Shown piece after piece: positions 48,701 to 59,800 of a stretch of DNA of 64,000 nucleotides. A program made the position numbers and the translations under genes. Position 1 is the first letter of the stretch, and every line of letters starts with the position of its first letter. This stretch comes from Jacaranda mimosifolia (Eukaryota; Streptophyta; Magnoliopsida; Lamiales; Bignoniaceae). The notes under the pieces were generated by a model. The model saw nothing but the letters and a program-made list of their open reading frames with translations, did not search any database and had not been told where the DNA came from. The stretch is from positions 28,481,299 to 28,545,298 of the forward strand of contig CM032128.1 in NCBI GenBank assembly GCA_018894105.1, read 5' to 3'.

Positions 48701-51700
48701 GCCCTCAATATCAGTAAGTACCTTTTGCTTGGCTCTATAAAGCTGCATATAAGTAGGAGCAACCTTATATTTGCTCAGCTCTGTCCTGAGTCCTCTAAGC
48801 CTCATGGTGGGATTAGCTCTCAGCACTTCTTTCAACTTCCCAGCCATCCACTTTGCAGAAGCTTCTTTCGTGTGATCAACTATAATACATGTGTGATCTG
48901 GCACCGTTGTTTTGATTGCAAAACTAACACCATCTAGCATAGTGGAGGCATGAATCCTCCAGGGGCAACCATCAACAACACACTTCGCAGTCACTCTAGT
49001 TCTATCATTCTTCATCCTAATAATCTCAAATCCAGCTCTAATGATGTACTCTTGTAATGCATCTCTGAAGGCATACACATTAGAGAACACCATTCCCTTC
49101 TGAAGTTTGATTTCTGACGTTGAGTCTTCTGAAATGGTGAATTCATCTCTGTCCACTACAGCACCTCTTAGAGGATCATCTGGAATCTCCTCATCTGATG
49201 AGTTTTGAACCTCATAGTGGTCATCTGATTGGTAGTCAGACAACTCAAAGCCTGAACCACGAAGAACATTAAACTCCCTATCTTCCTCACTTATCTATTC
49301 TTCATCTGTCTCTTCCACACTGTCATCTTCCTTACTTTCCTTACTTGACTTTGAGGAACTTAACTTTGACTGACTGCCATTATTGGGATCATTAGTAAGG
49401 TAGTTTTCATCTTTATTCAAACCCCAGTCATTAGCAGCAACCTCATCAAGAAATCTTCAGCAACCTACAGTACATTACAATAAAAAATAAACAATACTTC
49501 AGATTATGTGTGAAAGACATAATCATGTAAAATAACTAAAATAAACTCCTCCAAGTTTACATAAATTTACAATAAACCCCCTTAATCTATATTTTTCTAT
49601 TACAGATGTATCATTGAAATTCCTCAAACATTACAAATACACCTTCCTATTGGCACTGTATCCTCATATTAACTTACCTTCTCAACACCATATTCAGCTT
49701 CAGCAATATCCTCCTCATTTTCATTCACATTTTCCCTCTCAGTAGCAAGGTCCTTCATTATCTCCTCAACAATCTACAACAAGTAGCCAACTGTTACTAA
49801 TAATATGCTACAAAACATACATAACCAAAATATTTTTATAATTTACCTTCGCAGTAGCCTCAACATCAACAATATCATCACCAGTTCGATGATCAACCTC
49901 AAAGTCAGATGTAGGCTCACCAATAGGCTCCAACACATCTGTTGTAGCTATAGAACTCTCAGCTTGGGGCTCCACCACATCCTCTGCAGGTGGAGCTGTC
50001 TCATTAATAGGCTTCAGCACATCTTCCCCAACAACAAAATTCTCAGCTTGGGGCTTAACCACATCCTTTGCAGGTGGAGCTGCCTCATTAACAAGCTCCA
50101 TTACATCTTCCCCAACTACTAAACCCTCACCAATAGCCTCCACCACATCTTATGGAGCTTCAACAGTCTCACTAACAGACTTCGCCACCTTTTGTAGAGC
50201 TACAAAACCCTCAGCCATAGCCTCTCCCATAGGCTCCACCACATCTTGTGGAGCTACACAACCCTCAGCCACAGCCTCTCCCATAGGCTCCACCATATCC
50301 TCACGAGGTGCAGCTGCCATAGAAGATGTGTTGTCTCCACTAACATTTTCCTCAACAACTTCAACAGTGTTGCCTTCACCAACATGATCTCCAGAACACT
50401 TATCATCAACAACCTAATACAAAGCAACATATGCAACCTAATTATAAATATGTCCACATATTTCAAATAAAACTTCAGCATAAACCATTAACTTATATAT
50501 ATATATATATATACATGAACCCCCTTCATATTTCAAATAACAAACTAATACGTCATTGACAGTTATTTTCAATTTAAAAAATACAAAGAAAACTTATACT
50601 TTCTTTCACTTCCATGTTACCCTCCTTACCAGCTGGATCAACTTATTCCCCTTTTTCCTGACTGCAACCTTCTCCACCATCAATTTTGCCATTGTTGCAC
50701 CCTTCCTCAACATGAGCAGTCTCCAACAACATCTCAAATGAATGGTCAATAGCCAGAGGAGGTGCTTCTTCTATTTGTATGAATAAATCTATATGTTTCA
50801 TACCTTGATAGAACTTAAACATATTTTGTAGAGACCTATCATCACATACTATCATCCTTTCCCTATAGCCAATATGTACCAAATCACACGTAAAAATAAA
50901 AAGCAAATTTCCAAAAGAAGCTACATTGCTTAGCATACCCTCTGTATCACCAATCAAATTTTCATAAGTGTATGCGTCAGGATTAACATTTTCAATCTTG
51001 TAAGTGGAGTCAGGCATATGCACAATAAGGTCAATAGTTCGAGAACCCATATCTGTAACAAAATATTGAAAAACATAAATTACTAAATGCAGTAAAACAT
51101 TATATTTATCTCCTTCTACTTTTCTAATATATACATATAATGCCATCTAATTTCCCATAACAGACAGAGCAGCCCTAGATTCTGTTATAGCAAAAATAGG
51201 TCCAATAACATTAGTTTAACCACACTGTTCATCAGTAAACTGAAGTTATCAACATGCCTGGACTAAATAATGTTTAAAATACCAGCTCAAGTTCACTTTC
51301 GCTGGAAAAATAGAAAACCCACAAAAAATAGAAAAAAAAATCCATACATTACGATTAACAACAGAAAAAGTTGGTATTTTTCGACAAATTCTGAAGAAAT
51401 ATATACAGTAATAACAAGATCGTACAAAAATAACAAGTTTTGGAAGAAAAAACAACATACCTTTCTCAAAGTTGCAAACCCTAGTTTTTTCAAACTTCTC
51501 CCTTCAAAATGAAGTCCAATGGCTACTGATCAATGTCAGCAATAGAGAGTATAATGGTGGGTTTGACAAGAAGTTGGTTTTTGATAATGTAGGCCGACGG
51601 TTTTTCCTAGGTTTATGAGGAATTTTTCTTTCTTTGTCAAACTGAGAAGAATGAATTTTCCTCTGTACTTTACCGCCTACGGATGGGCATGTTGATAATT

Positions 51701-51902
51701 GCCATAGGTAAGGGACATTTTTTTCTTTGGAAAATTTAAAACTTTTTTCATTTTTTTTTCCTGGCAAGGGTGTAGTAGCCATTTCACAAAAACCGTCCAC
51801 CTTAACGGCCTTCCGTCTGCTCTAGGGGGTATTTGTAATTTTCCCAAATCTTTGGACCTCATTGTAAATAGGCCAAACCTAAGGGGGTATTTGTAATTAA
51901 CC
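45765..51902 (-). mobile_element. Mutator-like element (MULE), 6138 bp
   Basis: Ends GGATAATTACACATAACC (left) and the complement GGTTAATTACAAATACC (right) are imperfect inverted repeats of about 75 bp, including CCCCCTKAGGTTTGG. They are flanked by an 11-bp direct duplication, ATAATATATAT (45754-45764 and 51903-51913), in the 8-11 bp range of Mutator elements though in AT-rich DNA. The interior carries a MuDR-type transposase gene on the minus strand. Stops and shifts make it non-autonomous at present. Confidence 0.88.
46605..51053 (-). pseudogene. MuDR-type MULE transposase, multi-exon, broken
   Basis: Likely exons, in order: 51053 to about 50645 (MGSRTIDLIVHMPDSTYKIE start); 50414-49847 (acidic repeats such as VVEPMGEAVAEG and PPAEDVVEPQAE; stop near 50150); 49776-49680; about 49460-48272, open from 49243 (DNA-binding domain FRDALQEYIIRAGFEI...VDGCPWRIHAS, then FDECHLKG with the first catalytic Asp); 47777 to about 46900 (TDRQK joins GLIEAI at the splice and supplies the second Asp; later NNISESFN and a SWIM-like CDYREWDIFGIPCKQA); and a last exon to 46605 ending HVHMGGGGQS. 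The SWIM finger has lost one Cys (Tyr instead) and its His (Gln instead). Several shifts occur at 47300-47750. Confidence 0.82.
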
Positions 51903-51913
51903 ATAATATATAT

Positions 51914-52410
51914 AGTATATGTATGTAAATGTATTATAATATATATAGTAATATTATAATATATATATATATACTTGAAAGAGGCCAATCTGATAAACTA
52001 CAAAAACTCTCCTTACTCCCACACTTACATTATATGATCATGAAAGTTGAACTTTGTGAATTAGTCTCTGGTTATCCATAAATGTCCGTAGCTACTCATA
52101 TTTTGTTTGAACGTTAAAATAGTGCATAAGAATACTAACTTTAGTTGGTCAAATTAGGTAGTAGAAAACTTCCTTAACTAATGCATTCTTAGATGGCATA
52201 TTTTTACACTATTTGACTTAGTTTTAGTCCCATGTTGAATACTTATACACAAAACACATGTTTTAACAGGCTAAAGCACGAGCTACATTAACCAGGAAAT
52301 CAGACACAACCATCTTCCAAACCCAAACTAAAACAAAATCCTCACATTATAATTAGTAGCAATCCAAAATCTTGCCATTCTTCTATTTCTATTCTCATTT
52401 TCCCAAAACC
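51914..52410. other. Intergenic stretch before the small secreted-protein gene
   Basis: AT repeats, then ordinary AT-rich sequence. A TATAATT at about 52347 and a CAACC/AAACC-rich leader precede the ATG at 52411, a plausible promoter. Nothing else is supported. Confidence 0.35.
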
Positions 52411-52638
52411 ATGAGAAACAATCATAAAATAATAGTTATTCTTCTCTCAATTCTACTCTATCTGCATTTAAACACTTGTTTTGATGTGCATGTCTCTCGA
52501 GAAACAGAGAATCATGTGCCATTTATAGAGAAAATCCAGCCAAGAAAGCTGCTGATTTCTATAAATACATTTTCTACAAATAAAGAGAAGTTGAGTAGAG
52601 CAATTGTCGAGGCAGAGAAAGTAGTGGAAATGGACTAA
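52411..52638 (+). CDS. Small secreted protein, possible peptide-hormone precursor (75 residues)
   Basis: The ATG at 52411 starts a clear signal peptide: MRNNHK, then the hydrophobic IIVILLSILLYLHLN, with cleavage probably just after the TC at residues 22-23. The mature part is short, charged and without Cys pairs. Residues 45-48 are RKLL, the kind of site cut by the subtilase S1P in several plant pro-peptides. It ends EAEKVVEMD, then TAA. In length and layout it resembles precursors of secreted signalling peptides, but no known mature-peptide motif (CLE, RGF/GLV, CEP, PSK) is present, so the family is unknown. An unseen 3' exon or an early stop is possible. It sits between a MULE and a copia element. 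Confidence 0.4.
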   Translation: MRNNHKIIVILLSILLYLHLNTCFDVHVSRETENHVPFIEKIQPRKLLISINTFSTNKEKLSRAIVEAEKVVEMD

Positions 52639-53617
52639 AGACAAGGCCCCAAGTTCTTCAAATCCTACTCAGAACAGATGAGATCTATCTTCCTTCCCAG
52701 TTTTCGATATGTATATTAGGTGAAAGAGAGATCAAATATTGTGCTTTTCTTTCCATAATTTTGCTTTTAATATTTGTTTTCGTTCAGCTCACAAGGGAAA
52801 AACCATAATGATTTACCATTAGTATATAGTTATATAGTTCTTTTCTTGCCATTTTCCCATCATCCCCCCCTCCCCCGGTGTAACAAATCTTCCCTTTGTC
52901 ATCTTAATTGACTGAAAAAGTTTGCCTAAACCACTGTTTGGGCATTGGCTTGTTTGGCTGCAACTAATTAGCAAAAGAGATCATAAGAAAAATCACAGGG
53001 AATGTACGATAGTGGATAGAGAAAAAATAATAGCTTATTTCGATCTTCCTAAATCATCTTTTGAATATTTAAAGTACAGCCAAGCACACTTCCACATAAT
53101 TTATCTCTGTCCCTGATTTCAATTTTCCACTTGAAACAGGTGAATCTCCATCCACTGAGCTTCATTGCTCTTTCTTACATCTCCTATATATACTGCAAGT
53201 TTCAGATCTATCAAGACAAAACCACCTCACTAATTGGTTAAATATTTAAGTGCTTCTTAGTACTATTATTAATAGATAGAGAATTGACAATACCTTCACA
53301 AAGTCACCTGGAACTAATAGATAAACTTTTGGATAGCTTGCTTCATCAAAAACTTGGATAATCTCAACATTTACTATCTAAAGTCCTTTTCTCATATCTC
53401 ACTTTTTGCACAAATGATAAATGGAAAACAGAGGAAACATTGGATCATGTACTATGAAATACATGGATCAAATAGAAATTAAATTACTAGCATTTAGCCC
53501 TGAAACTAATTTCATATTCCTAGATATTCTATTTCATTTTGTTTGGACTTTGGAGGCTAGCAAGAGTACAAAACAGACGACAAATTGGTGAGGTGGCAAT
53601 ACATCCACAGGGTACAA
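52639..53617. other. Intergenic stretch between the small ORF and the copia element
   Basis: No gene recognised. An open frame at 52922-53116 has no similarity I know. A C-rich run (CCCCCCTCCCCCGGTG, about 52864-52880) stands out. Transcription of the small gene probably ends in the T-rich part near 52740-52800. Confidence 0.4.
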
Positions 53618-53622
53618 TTTAG
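53618..53622. repeat. Target-site duplication TTTAG of the copia element, left copy
   Basis: TTTAG precedes the left LTR and recurs directly after the right LTR at 57595-57599. Confidence 0.85.
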
Positions 53623-53840
53623 TCTTAGAGTGCATGCATTTTTCTCTTGTATTTCTGCATGTAACTTCCATGCATTTCTTTTGTATTTAATAATCAGTAG
53701 AGTTAGCTGTCAACAGAATCTGTTAAAGTTAGTTAGCTGTCAACTTGTATATAAATAATGATGTAACCTTCATTAATGAACACTTTTCACTTTGTCCCTA
53801 TCAACTACATTGCTTTCCACGTTGCTTTACAGTTTTAATA
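53623..53840 (+). repeat. Copia left (5') LTR, 218 bp
   Basis: Runs from TCTTAGAGTGCATGC to ACAGTTTTAATA. The terminal TG and CA are mutated (TC and TA). A TATA-like TATATAAATAATG lies at about 53750-53762. It is about as long as its partner but differs at a number of positions. Confidence 0.9.
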
Positions 53841-53943
53841 TGGTATCACTAGAAATCTCATCGATAAGCTTCCTCAGCTCTGCTCTTCTCCTCTAATTTT
53901 GATCTTCTTCCTTTCTTTCTACCGATCTTCAACCTTGTCTTCA

Positions 53944-56900
53944 TGGATCCTATTTGATCCTTCAACTCTGCCACCTTCGATGGTTATTCTGCCACGGATG
54001 AGAGCTGCAATCCGTATTTCCTCCACCACTCAGATGGTCCGGGACTGGTGCTAGTCTCACTGTCACAGCAACTCACCGACGAAAACAATGCCGCATGGAG
54101 TCGTGCCATGTCTATAGCCTTGTTCGTGAAGAACAAACAAGGCTTCATTGATGGTTCTATTCTAAAGCCGTCAACGAATGATTCGAGTCTTCTCACTGCC
54201 TAGATATGAAACAATAATTTGGTAATCTCTTGGATAATCAACTCTGTCTTAAAAATGATTTCGGCAAGCATTATTTTCTCAGATAATGCTCATGAGATTT
54301 GGAACAATTTGCGAGAACGGTTCCAACAAAGCACAGGTCCACTATAGGCGCGAACTTGTCAATCTCACGCAGGGAAATAACTCAATTGCAGTATATTTCA
54401 CTAGACTAAAAAATGTATAGGAAGAACTCAACAACAATAGGTCCACTGCACTTGCAGAAACTGCTCATGTGGTGCTATACTTGAACTCACAGATCACTAC
54501 AATCGAGAATATGTCCTTGCCTTTCTCATGGGGTTACATGAATCCTATGCTCAGATCTAGAGCCAAATCATGCTCGATCCTATGCCACCAATTAGCAAAG
54601 TTTTCTCTCTTGTTGCACAAGAGGAACAACAGCGATCCGTTGGGCTATCCCTCTGCTAAAAGACTCCAGGCTCTCAAGTCTATCTCAGATTGTAATCTCA
54701 ATGAAAATCAAATTCCTTGTATTGTCTGTCCATTAGCTAGACAGAAATGCTTCCCCTTTGTGTCTCACAATAACATATCCTAATCCCCATTTGATCTAGT
54801 TCATACAGACGTTTGGGGCCCCCTATCCACCCCCACACACACAAGACACCGCTTCTTCCTTACTTTAGTTGATGATTGTACTCGATACACCTAGACATAT
54901 CTAATAAAACACAAATATGAAGTTTCCAGCGTTATTCCTCAATTCTATACATTTCAGCTCAATACAATGCCTCTATCAAGAAAATACGCACTGACAATGC
55001 TAAAGAATTCCTATTGCATGACTTCTTTAACCAACACTGAATCATCCATCAAAAATCATGCATTGAAACTCCTCAACAAAATGCCATCGTTGAAAGGAAG
55101 CACCAACACCTTCTTAATGTTGCCCGTGCTCTCTATTTTCAGTCTTCTCTTCCTCTAACTCTCTGGAATAAGGATATCCTTACAACCACATATCTCATAA
55201 ATCGGATTCCCACTCCTGATTCTTCATAACAAATTCCCCTTCGAGCTTCTTCATCATACTACACCAACATATGATCACCTTAAAACATTTGGATATGCCT
55301 AGCCTATGTATCCACTATTCAAGCTCATCAAACAAAATTCGATCCTAGAGCCACCCTGTGTGTGACCTCGGCTATCTTGCAGCCACAAAAGGATACAAAC
55401 TTTATGATCTTACTACTAAACAAATTGTCATCCCCCGCAATGACACATTCATGAAGGTGTATTCCTTTTCAAAGAGATATCTTCTATCACTTCTCTCCTT
55501 GATCTATTCCCAAACCTCGTTCATCCTATTCGTATCAATGACATAAATTGTCCTCTTTTCTTTTCCAATCTCACTTAACCCACTCCCATCGATCATTCCC
55601 AATCTATCATTACTCTTAATCAAAATCCTCCTTTAAGGCAATCCTCTAGGGTCACTAAAATGCCTAGCTATCTAAAGGACTACCATTATGTCCTCCTTCA
55701 CTCTCAGCCACCTCGCGATCATTCTAGATATCCCATCTCCCATCATATATCATACTCTTGGTTCTCTCCTCCTTACATATCCCTTCTCCTAAACATATCA
55801 ACTCACTTCGAGCCCTTCACATACTAACAAGCTGTAAAATTCCAAGAGTGGAAAGATGTAATGCAAGCTGAATTACAAGCTCTTGAAGCTAATAAAACTT
55901 GGACCATTGTTCCTTTACGACCTCACAAATATTCCATTGGATGTAGCTGGATATATAAGATGAAATTCCATGCCAATGACACTATTGATAGGTACAAAGC
56001 TCGTCTAGTTGCAAAAGGGTACACCCAGCAGAAAGGAATTGACTTTCTTGACACTTTCTCGTCGGTTGCCAAGCTCACCATTGTCAAACACTTATTAGCC
56101 CTTGTCATTGTCCATAAATGGCATCTTTACCAACTGGATATTAGCAATGCTTTTCTCATTGGAGATCTATTCGAAGAGGTGTATATGGATCTCTCGCTAG
56201 GCTATCTTCTGCCAAATACTCAACATGGTCACACATCTAACCTTGTTTGTAAATTGCAGAAGTTTCTCTATGGTCTCTGACTGGCATCCAGCTAGTGGTA
56301 TTCGAAGTTATCCTCCACTCTCTTACAACTCGATTTTATTCATTCTCAATCTGACCATAGTTTGTTCACCCATGGACATGGAGATACATTCTTGGCCCTT
56401 CTCATTTATGTGGACGACATTATCCTAGCTGGCCCTTTCCTCACAGTAATTGACAAGTTCTAAAATCTTCTTCAACAAAAGTTTAAGCTCAGACACCTTG
56501 GCCCCTTGAAGTACTTCCTTGGCTTGGAAATTGCCAAAAACACATAAGTATATATCTTTCTCAAAGCCACCATACTACGCAACTTCTTGAAGATACCGGG
56601 TTACTTGTAGCTAAACCAACTTCCACCCCTCTAGACCTCAAACTCAAACTTAAACTCACCTCCACTGACGGCACTCCATTTTCTGACCCCACTCAATACT
56701 GTCGCCTAGTTGGTAAACTTCTGTATCTCACTATCTCCCGACCCGGACATCACCTTCCATGTCCATAAACTTAGCCAGTTTATGTCCAAACCCCACACTT
56801 CACATCTTAATGCAATCTATCACCTCCTAAAATACCTCAAAAACTTTCCTGGTCAAAGCATTTTCTTTCCCATTGATTCTCAGCTCTAATTTCCTGTCTT

Positions 56901-57350
56901 TGCCGTCGTCGACGGGGCATCTTGTTTAGACACACACAAGTCCACCACAGGCTACTATACTCTCCTTGGAAACTCCCTCATCTCCTAGAAATCCAAATGC
57001 CAGCCTACGGTTTCTCGATCATTTGCTGAGGAGAAATGCAGGGCTCTTACCACTGCCACCAGTGAACTCACATGGCTCCAACAACTCCTCCATGACTTCC
57101 AAACTCCAATCCATTCTCCAGCTCTCCTATTTTGTGATAATCAGTCAGCAATTCATATTGCCAACAACCCGATCTTCCACGAGTGCACGAAGCACATTGA
57201 AATTGATTGTCACTTCATGTGCGAACGCATCACTGCCGATACCCTTTGCCTCCTACCAATCCGGTCTTCACACTAGCTTATAGACCTATTCACCAAAAGC
57301 TTACCTACTTCATCGCTCACGTCTTTACTTTGCAAGTTGGCCATTACAGA
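53944..57350 (+). pseudogene. Copia gag-pol polyprotein remnant
   Basis: Starts at MDP (53944), then gag with NPYFLHHSDGPG, WSRAMSIALFVKNK and DNAHEIWNNLRERF (about 54010-54330). The integrase core appears as VHTDVWGPL and FLTLVDDCTRYTW around 54800-54890, followed by a decayed part. Reverse transcriptase begins [20 protein letters not shown] (about 55843), includes [12 protein letters not shown] and LDISNAFL, and has YVDDI at about 56410. RNase H reads VVDGASCLDTHKSTTGYY to CDNQSAIHIAN and DLFTKSLP (56910-57305). Many stops and shifts separate these blocks. A zinc knuckle and protease are not recognisable. Confidence 0.88.
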
Positions 57351-57376
57351 CCTCCACCGTCCCCCTTGAAGGGGGT

Positions 57377-57594
57377 TATTAGAGTGCATGCATTTTTCTC
57401 TTGTATTTTTGCATGTAATTTCCATGCATTTTTTTTGTATTTAATAATCAGTAAAGTTAGTTGTCAACAGAATCTATTAGAGTTAGTTTGCTGTCAACAT
57501 GTATATAAATAGTGTTGTAACCCTCATTAATGAACACTTTTCACTTTTTCTCTCTTAGGTGCATTGCCTTCCACACCGCTTTACAGTTGTAATA
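57377..57594 (+). repeat. Copia right (3') LTR, 218 bp
   Basis: Runs from TATTAGAGTGCATGC to ACAGTTGTAATA, matching 53623-53840 base for base in length, followed by TTTAG. It follows the polypurine tract directly. Confidence 0.9.
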
Positions 57595-57599
57595 TTTAG

Positions 57600-57937
57600 T
57601 TTTAAGACATGCATTTGTAGGACCAAAATTTCATCTAATTCGGTGGATGGTCCAAATCCTAATTAGCCTGTCTGCCTACCTGTTTCCACCAGGCTTTAAA
57701 GGGGAAAAAAACAGAGACACTTATATAGAACTAAATACATCCAAATATGAGTGCAAGCATTATGAGCTTGCATACACAACTCAACAAAAAAAAACACTAT
57801 TGCCCAATAAATCCAGAACAAGCAGTGTATGCTGAATGAGAATTTTCAAGACAATGAAATAGCGGTTGGGTAGCCTCATTTGAAATTCTTGAAATCTAGT
57901 AGAAGAGCATTTCCATATTTCAATGTCAAAAGGAGAT
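57600..57937. other. Flank right of the copia element
   Basis: Mixed-composition sequence without a supported gene on the + strand. It may be the 3' part of the minus-strand transcript proposed at 57938-58359. Confidence 0.35.
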
Positions 57938-58359
57938 TTACAGAAGGTGTAATTGTTGGATGCACTCCTACAGTCCAACCAAGAGTATCAAAATCACAAA
58001 TCCCTAATTATCACTTATCTTGACTGCAAGAGCAGAGTTCATACCTTGCTAAACTCCCTACTAGAACCTGCAATTTGAAAGAGCAAAAAGCACAGTGTCA
58101 ACTTGCAGAGCAACAAAAGACAAATGAAGCTATAGAAATATAATTTATAAAATCAGAGAAACCTTCACTCAGAGAATTTGAATTTCGAAAGAAGGAAAAA
58201 TTAGCACCAGCCATTTTTTGAAGGATGAACTAGATTGCAGAAAAAGCATAGTAAGATGTGCAATTGAAGAATATTTGCAGCTCAAAAACAGGAAGAAAAC
58301 GTACCAAAAGAATTTGCTGCACCATAAGAGGCATTGGCCGAGAGAGGGTGGGCGGCCAT
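57938..58359 (-). CDS. Possible small three-exon gene or gene 5' fragment, unknown product
   Basis: Exon 1 is 58359-58305 (ATG; MAAHPLSANASYGAANSF; donor GTACGT). Exon 2 is 58067-58045 (acceptor TTGCAG, donor GTATGA). Exon 3 is 57967-57938 (acceptor CTGTAG). Joined, they stay in frame and give 35 residues ending QQLHLL and a TAA. The splice sites are good and the region is richer in codon-like sequence than its surroundings, but the product is very short and not known to me. It could be the first exons of a longer gene cut off by the copia insertion, or a chance arrangement. A run of Ts precedes the leader. Confidence 0.28.
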
Positions 58360-59440
58360 GCGTGGAGCTGGTGAGAGCAGAATATGTTTGTGTGGGGTAG
58401 GGTTTTTTTTTTTTTTTTGCTGCAATAATAGTATATCATATTATCTAATTAATTTTGTTAAATTTATAATTAAAAGAAAAAGAAAATTCATAATTAAACA
58501 TCTACTCCTAAAATCTATTGGGAAAATGTTTAAAGTAAAAGAATTGATGTAATTATTTTTTTCTCAAAAATTTTATTGTGTCATTCTAAGTGTTATGATT
58601 CACAAATCTAATTGTAATAATAAAAATATTATTATCAGTAATTACAAGAATTCTGTCTTAAAAGTATAAATATTAATTTTACATATATAAAAAAATTAAT
58701 TTTGAATAGAAGTTAAATATTTTTTTTATATATTTTATTCATATAGGAATGGATTAAATTTGTCCACGTATATGGCTTATTATTTAATAACTAAACCAAG
58801 TCCTGATGCGATTTCAAATCAAACTTAAAATCAACAAAATAATTTTTTATAATAAATTTTGTCTTTATTACAATTATTTTGCATTATTTTGTAGTGAAGG
58901 TTTTGGTACAATATAATAACATTTTCCCAAAAGTTAAATTGCAATATTATTTTACATATATGACAATTAATTAATTTATTAAAATTTATAATTGTAAAAA
59001 TTTAAAGGGAAAACAAAATTATTGCCGAACAAAATTTTGAAGGGAACAAAACTTGAAAGAAAATATTGGAACAAAACTTTAAAAGCACATATTATAAAAA
59101 TAAAAACTTATAGATGTAATGTCTACAATGTATATGTAAATTAAACTGAGACAGAAAGTTTTGTCTTTAATATGTCTCAAAAATACATAATTAAGATGGA
59201 TTATTTCTATTGATAAAATAAATATTAAAAATTTAATAATTTTAGACGGATTAATGACGAAAATATTCCATCTGTAATTTTAGCATTTAATTTGTCTATT
59301 TTTTGTCACAATGATTATTTTTTGTCCTTATTTTATAAATTTAAGACAATTGATTTTTTATCTATATCTCGTCTTTAATCTATTCAAATGAAAGATGAAA
59401 ATTTTTCTATCTTAAAAATTCCATCTTTGATACCTTGTTT
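58360..59440. other. AT-rich stretch with CACTA-like motifs at its right end
   Basis: No gene supported. From about 59140 the motifs GTCTTTAATATGTCTCAAA, GACGGATTAATGAC and GTCTTTAATCTAT resemble the array at 43364-43900 and may be the far end of the same CACTA family. The open frames at 59384-59663 are chance readings across this and the tRNA copy. Confidence 0.4.
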
Positions 59441-59514
59441 TCTGAATGATAAGGAGAGAAAAAAAATTGGCTCAAAAGAAAATGCCATTATGGAGAGATC
59501 TAATCTCCTGTTGT

Positions 59515-59586
59515 TCCTCAGTAGCTCAGTGGTAGAGTGGTCGGTTGTTAACCAATTGGTCGTAAGTTCAAATCCTACTTGGGGAG
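59515..59586 (+). pseudogene. trnN-GUU: Plastid-like tRNA-Asn (GUU), decayed copy
   Basis: Seventy-two bases fold as a tRNA with anticodon GTT and match plastid trnN as I know it: acceptor TCCTCAG...TTGGGGA, D arm AGCTCAGTGGTAGAG, T loop TTCAAAT. The differences from the plastid form are all C-to-T or G-to-A, mostly at former CG sites (AGTGGTC for AGCGGTC, CCAATT for CCGATT, TTCAAAT for TTCGAAT). They put a C-A mismatch into the anticodon stem and an A-C mismatch into the T stem. This fits a methylated nuclear insert of plastid DNA, not an active gene. Confidence 0.8.
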
Positions 59587-59588
59587 AT

Positions 59589-59800
59589 TTGATATATAAT
59601 ATTTCCCAATTAAAAAGCGAAATTAATAGATTGAGTGTCAAACTATACGACTATATAATATAATACTCGTGGGAAAAACAATAATAGATAAACTTACATT
59701 GCGAAGATGAAAGTACGTAGGGAGGTTGTTCTCAGCTTATACAATAGGGTTACATTGATGAATTAATTATTGTATAATTATATTCTATGGCATGTTTATG
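59589..59800. repeat. Segmental duplication, copy 2, right part
   Basis: GATATATAATATTTCCC aligns with GACATATAATATTTCAT at 36495, and GGAAAAACAATAATAGATAA to TTACATTGATGAATTAATTA aligns with 36970-37065. It is the continuation of 42918-43360 after some 16 kb of inserted DNA. Confidence 0.6.

Larger units (their letters stand above)
53623..57594 (+). mobile_element. Ty1/copia LTR retrotransposon, 3972 bp, decayed
   Basis: Two 218-bp LTRs, a TTTAG target duplication on both sides, a primer site TGGTATCA directly after the left LTR (53841) and a polypurine stretch TTGAAGGGGG directly before the right LTR. Coding order gag, integrase, reverse transcriptase, RNase H is the copia order. The interior is short for the superfamily, so parts of gag, protease and integrase are deleted. 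Confidence 0.92.

Noticed and set aside
51504..51988. Overlapping minus-strand frames at the right end of the MULE
   Set aside because: They read the inverted terminal repeat and AT microsatellite, which are not coding.
53984..54196. Minus-strand 70-codon frame
   Set aside because: Lies antisense to the copia gag remnant, whose motifs are on the plus strand.
59515..59586. Functional nuclear tRNA-Asn gene
   Set aside because: Mismatches in the anticodon and T stems and the C-to-T pattern relative to the plastid gene point to a decayed insert.
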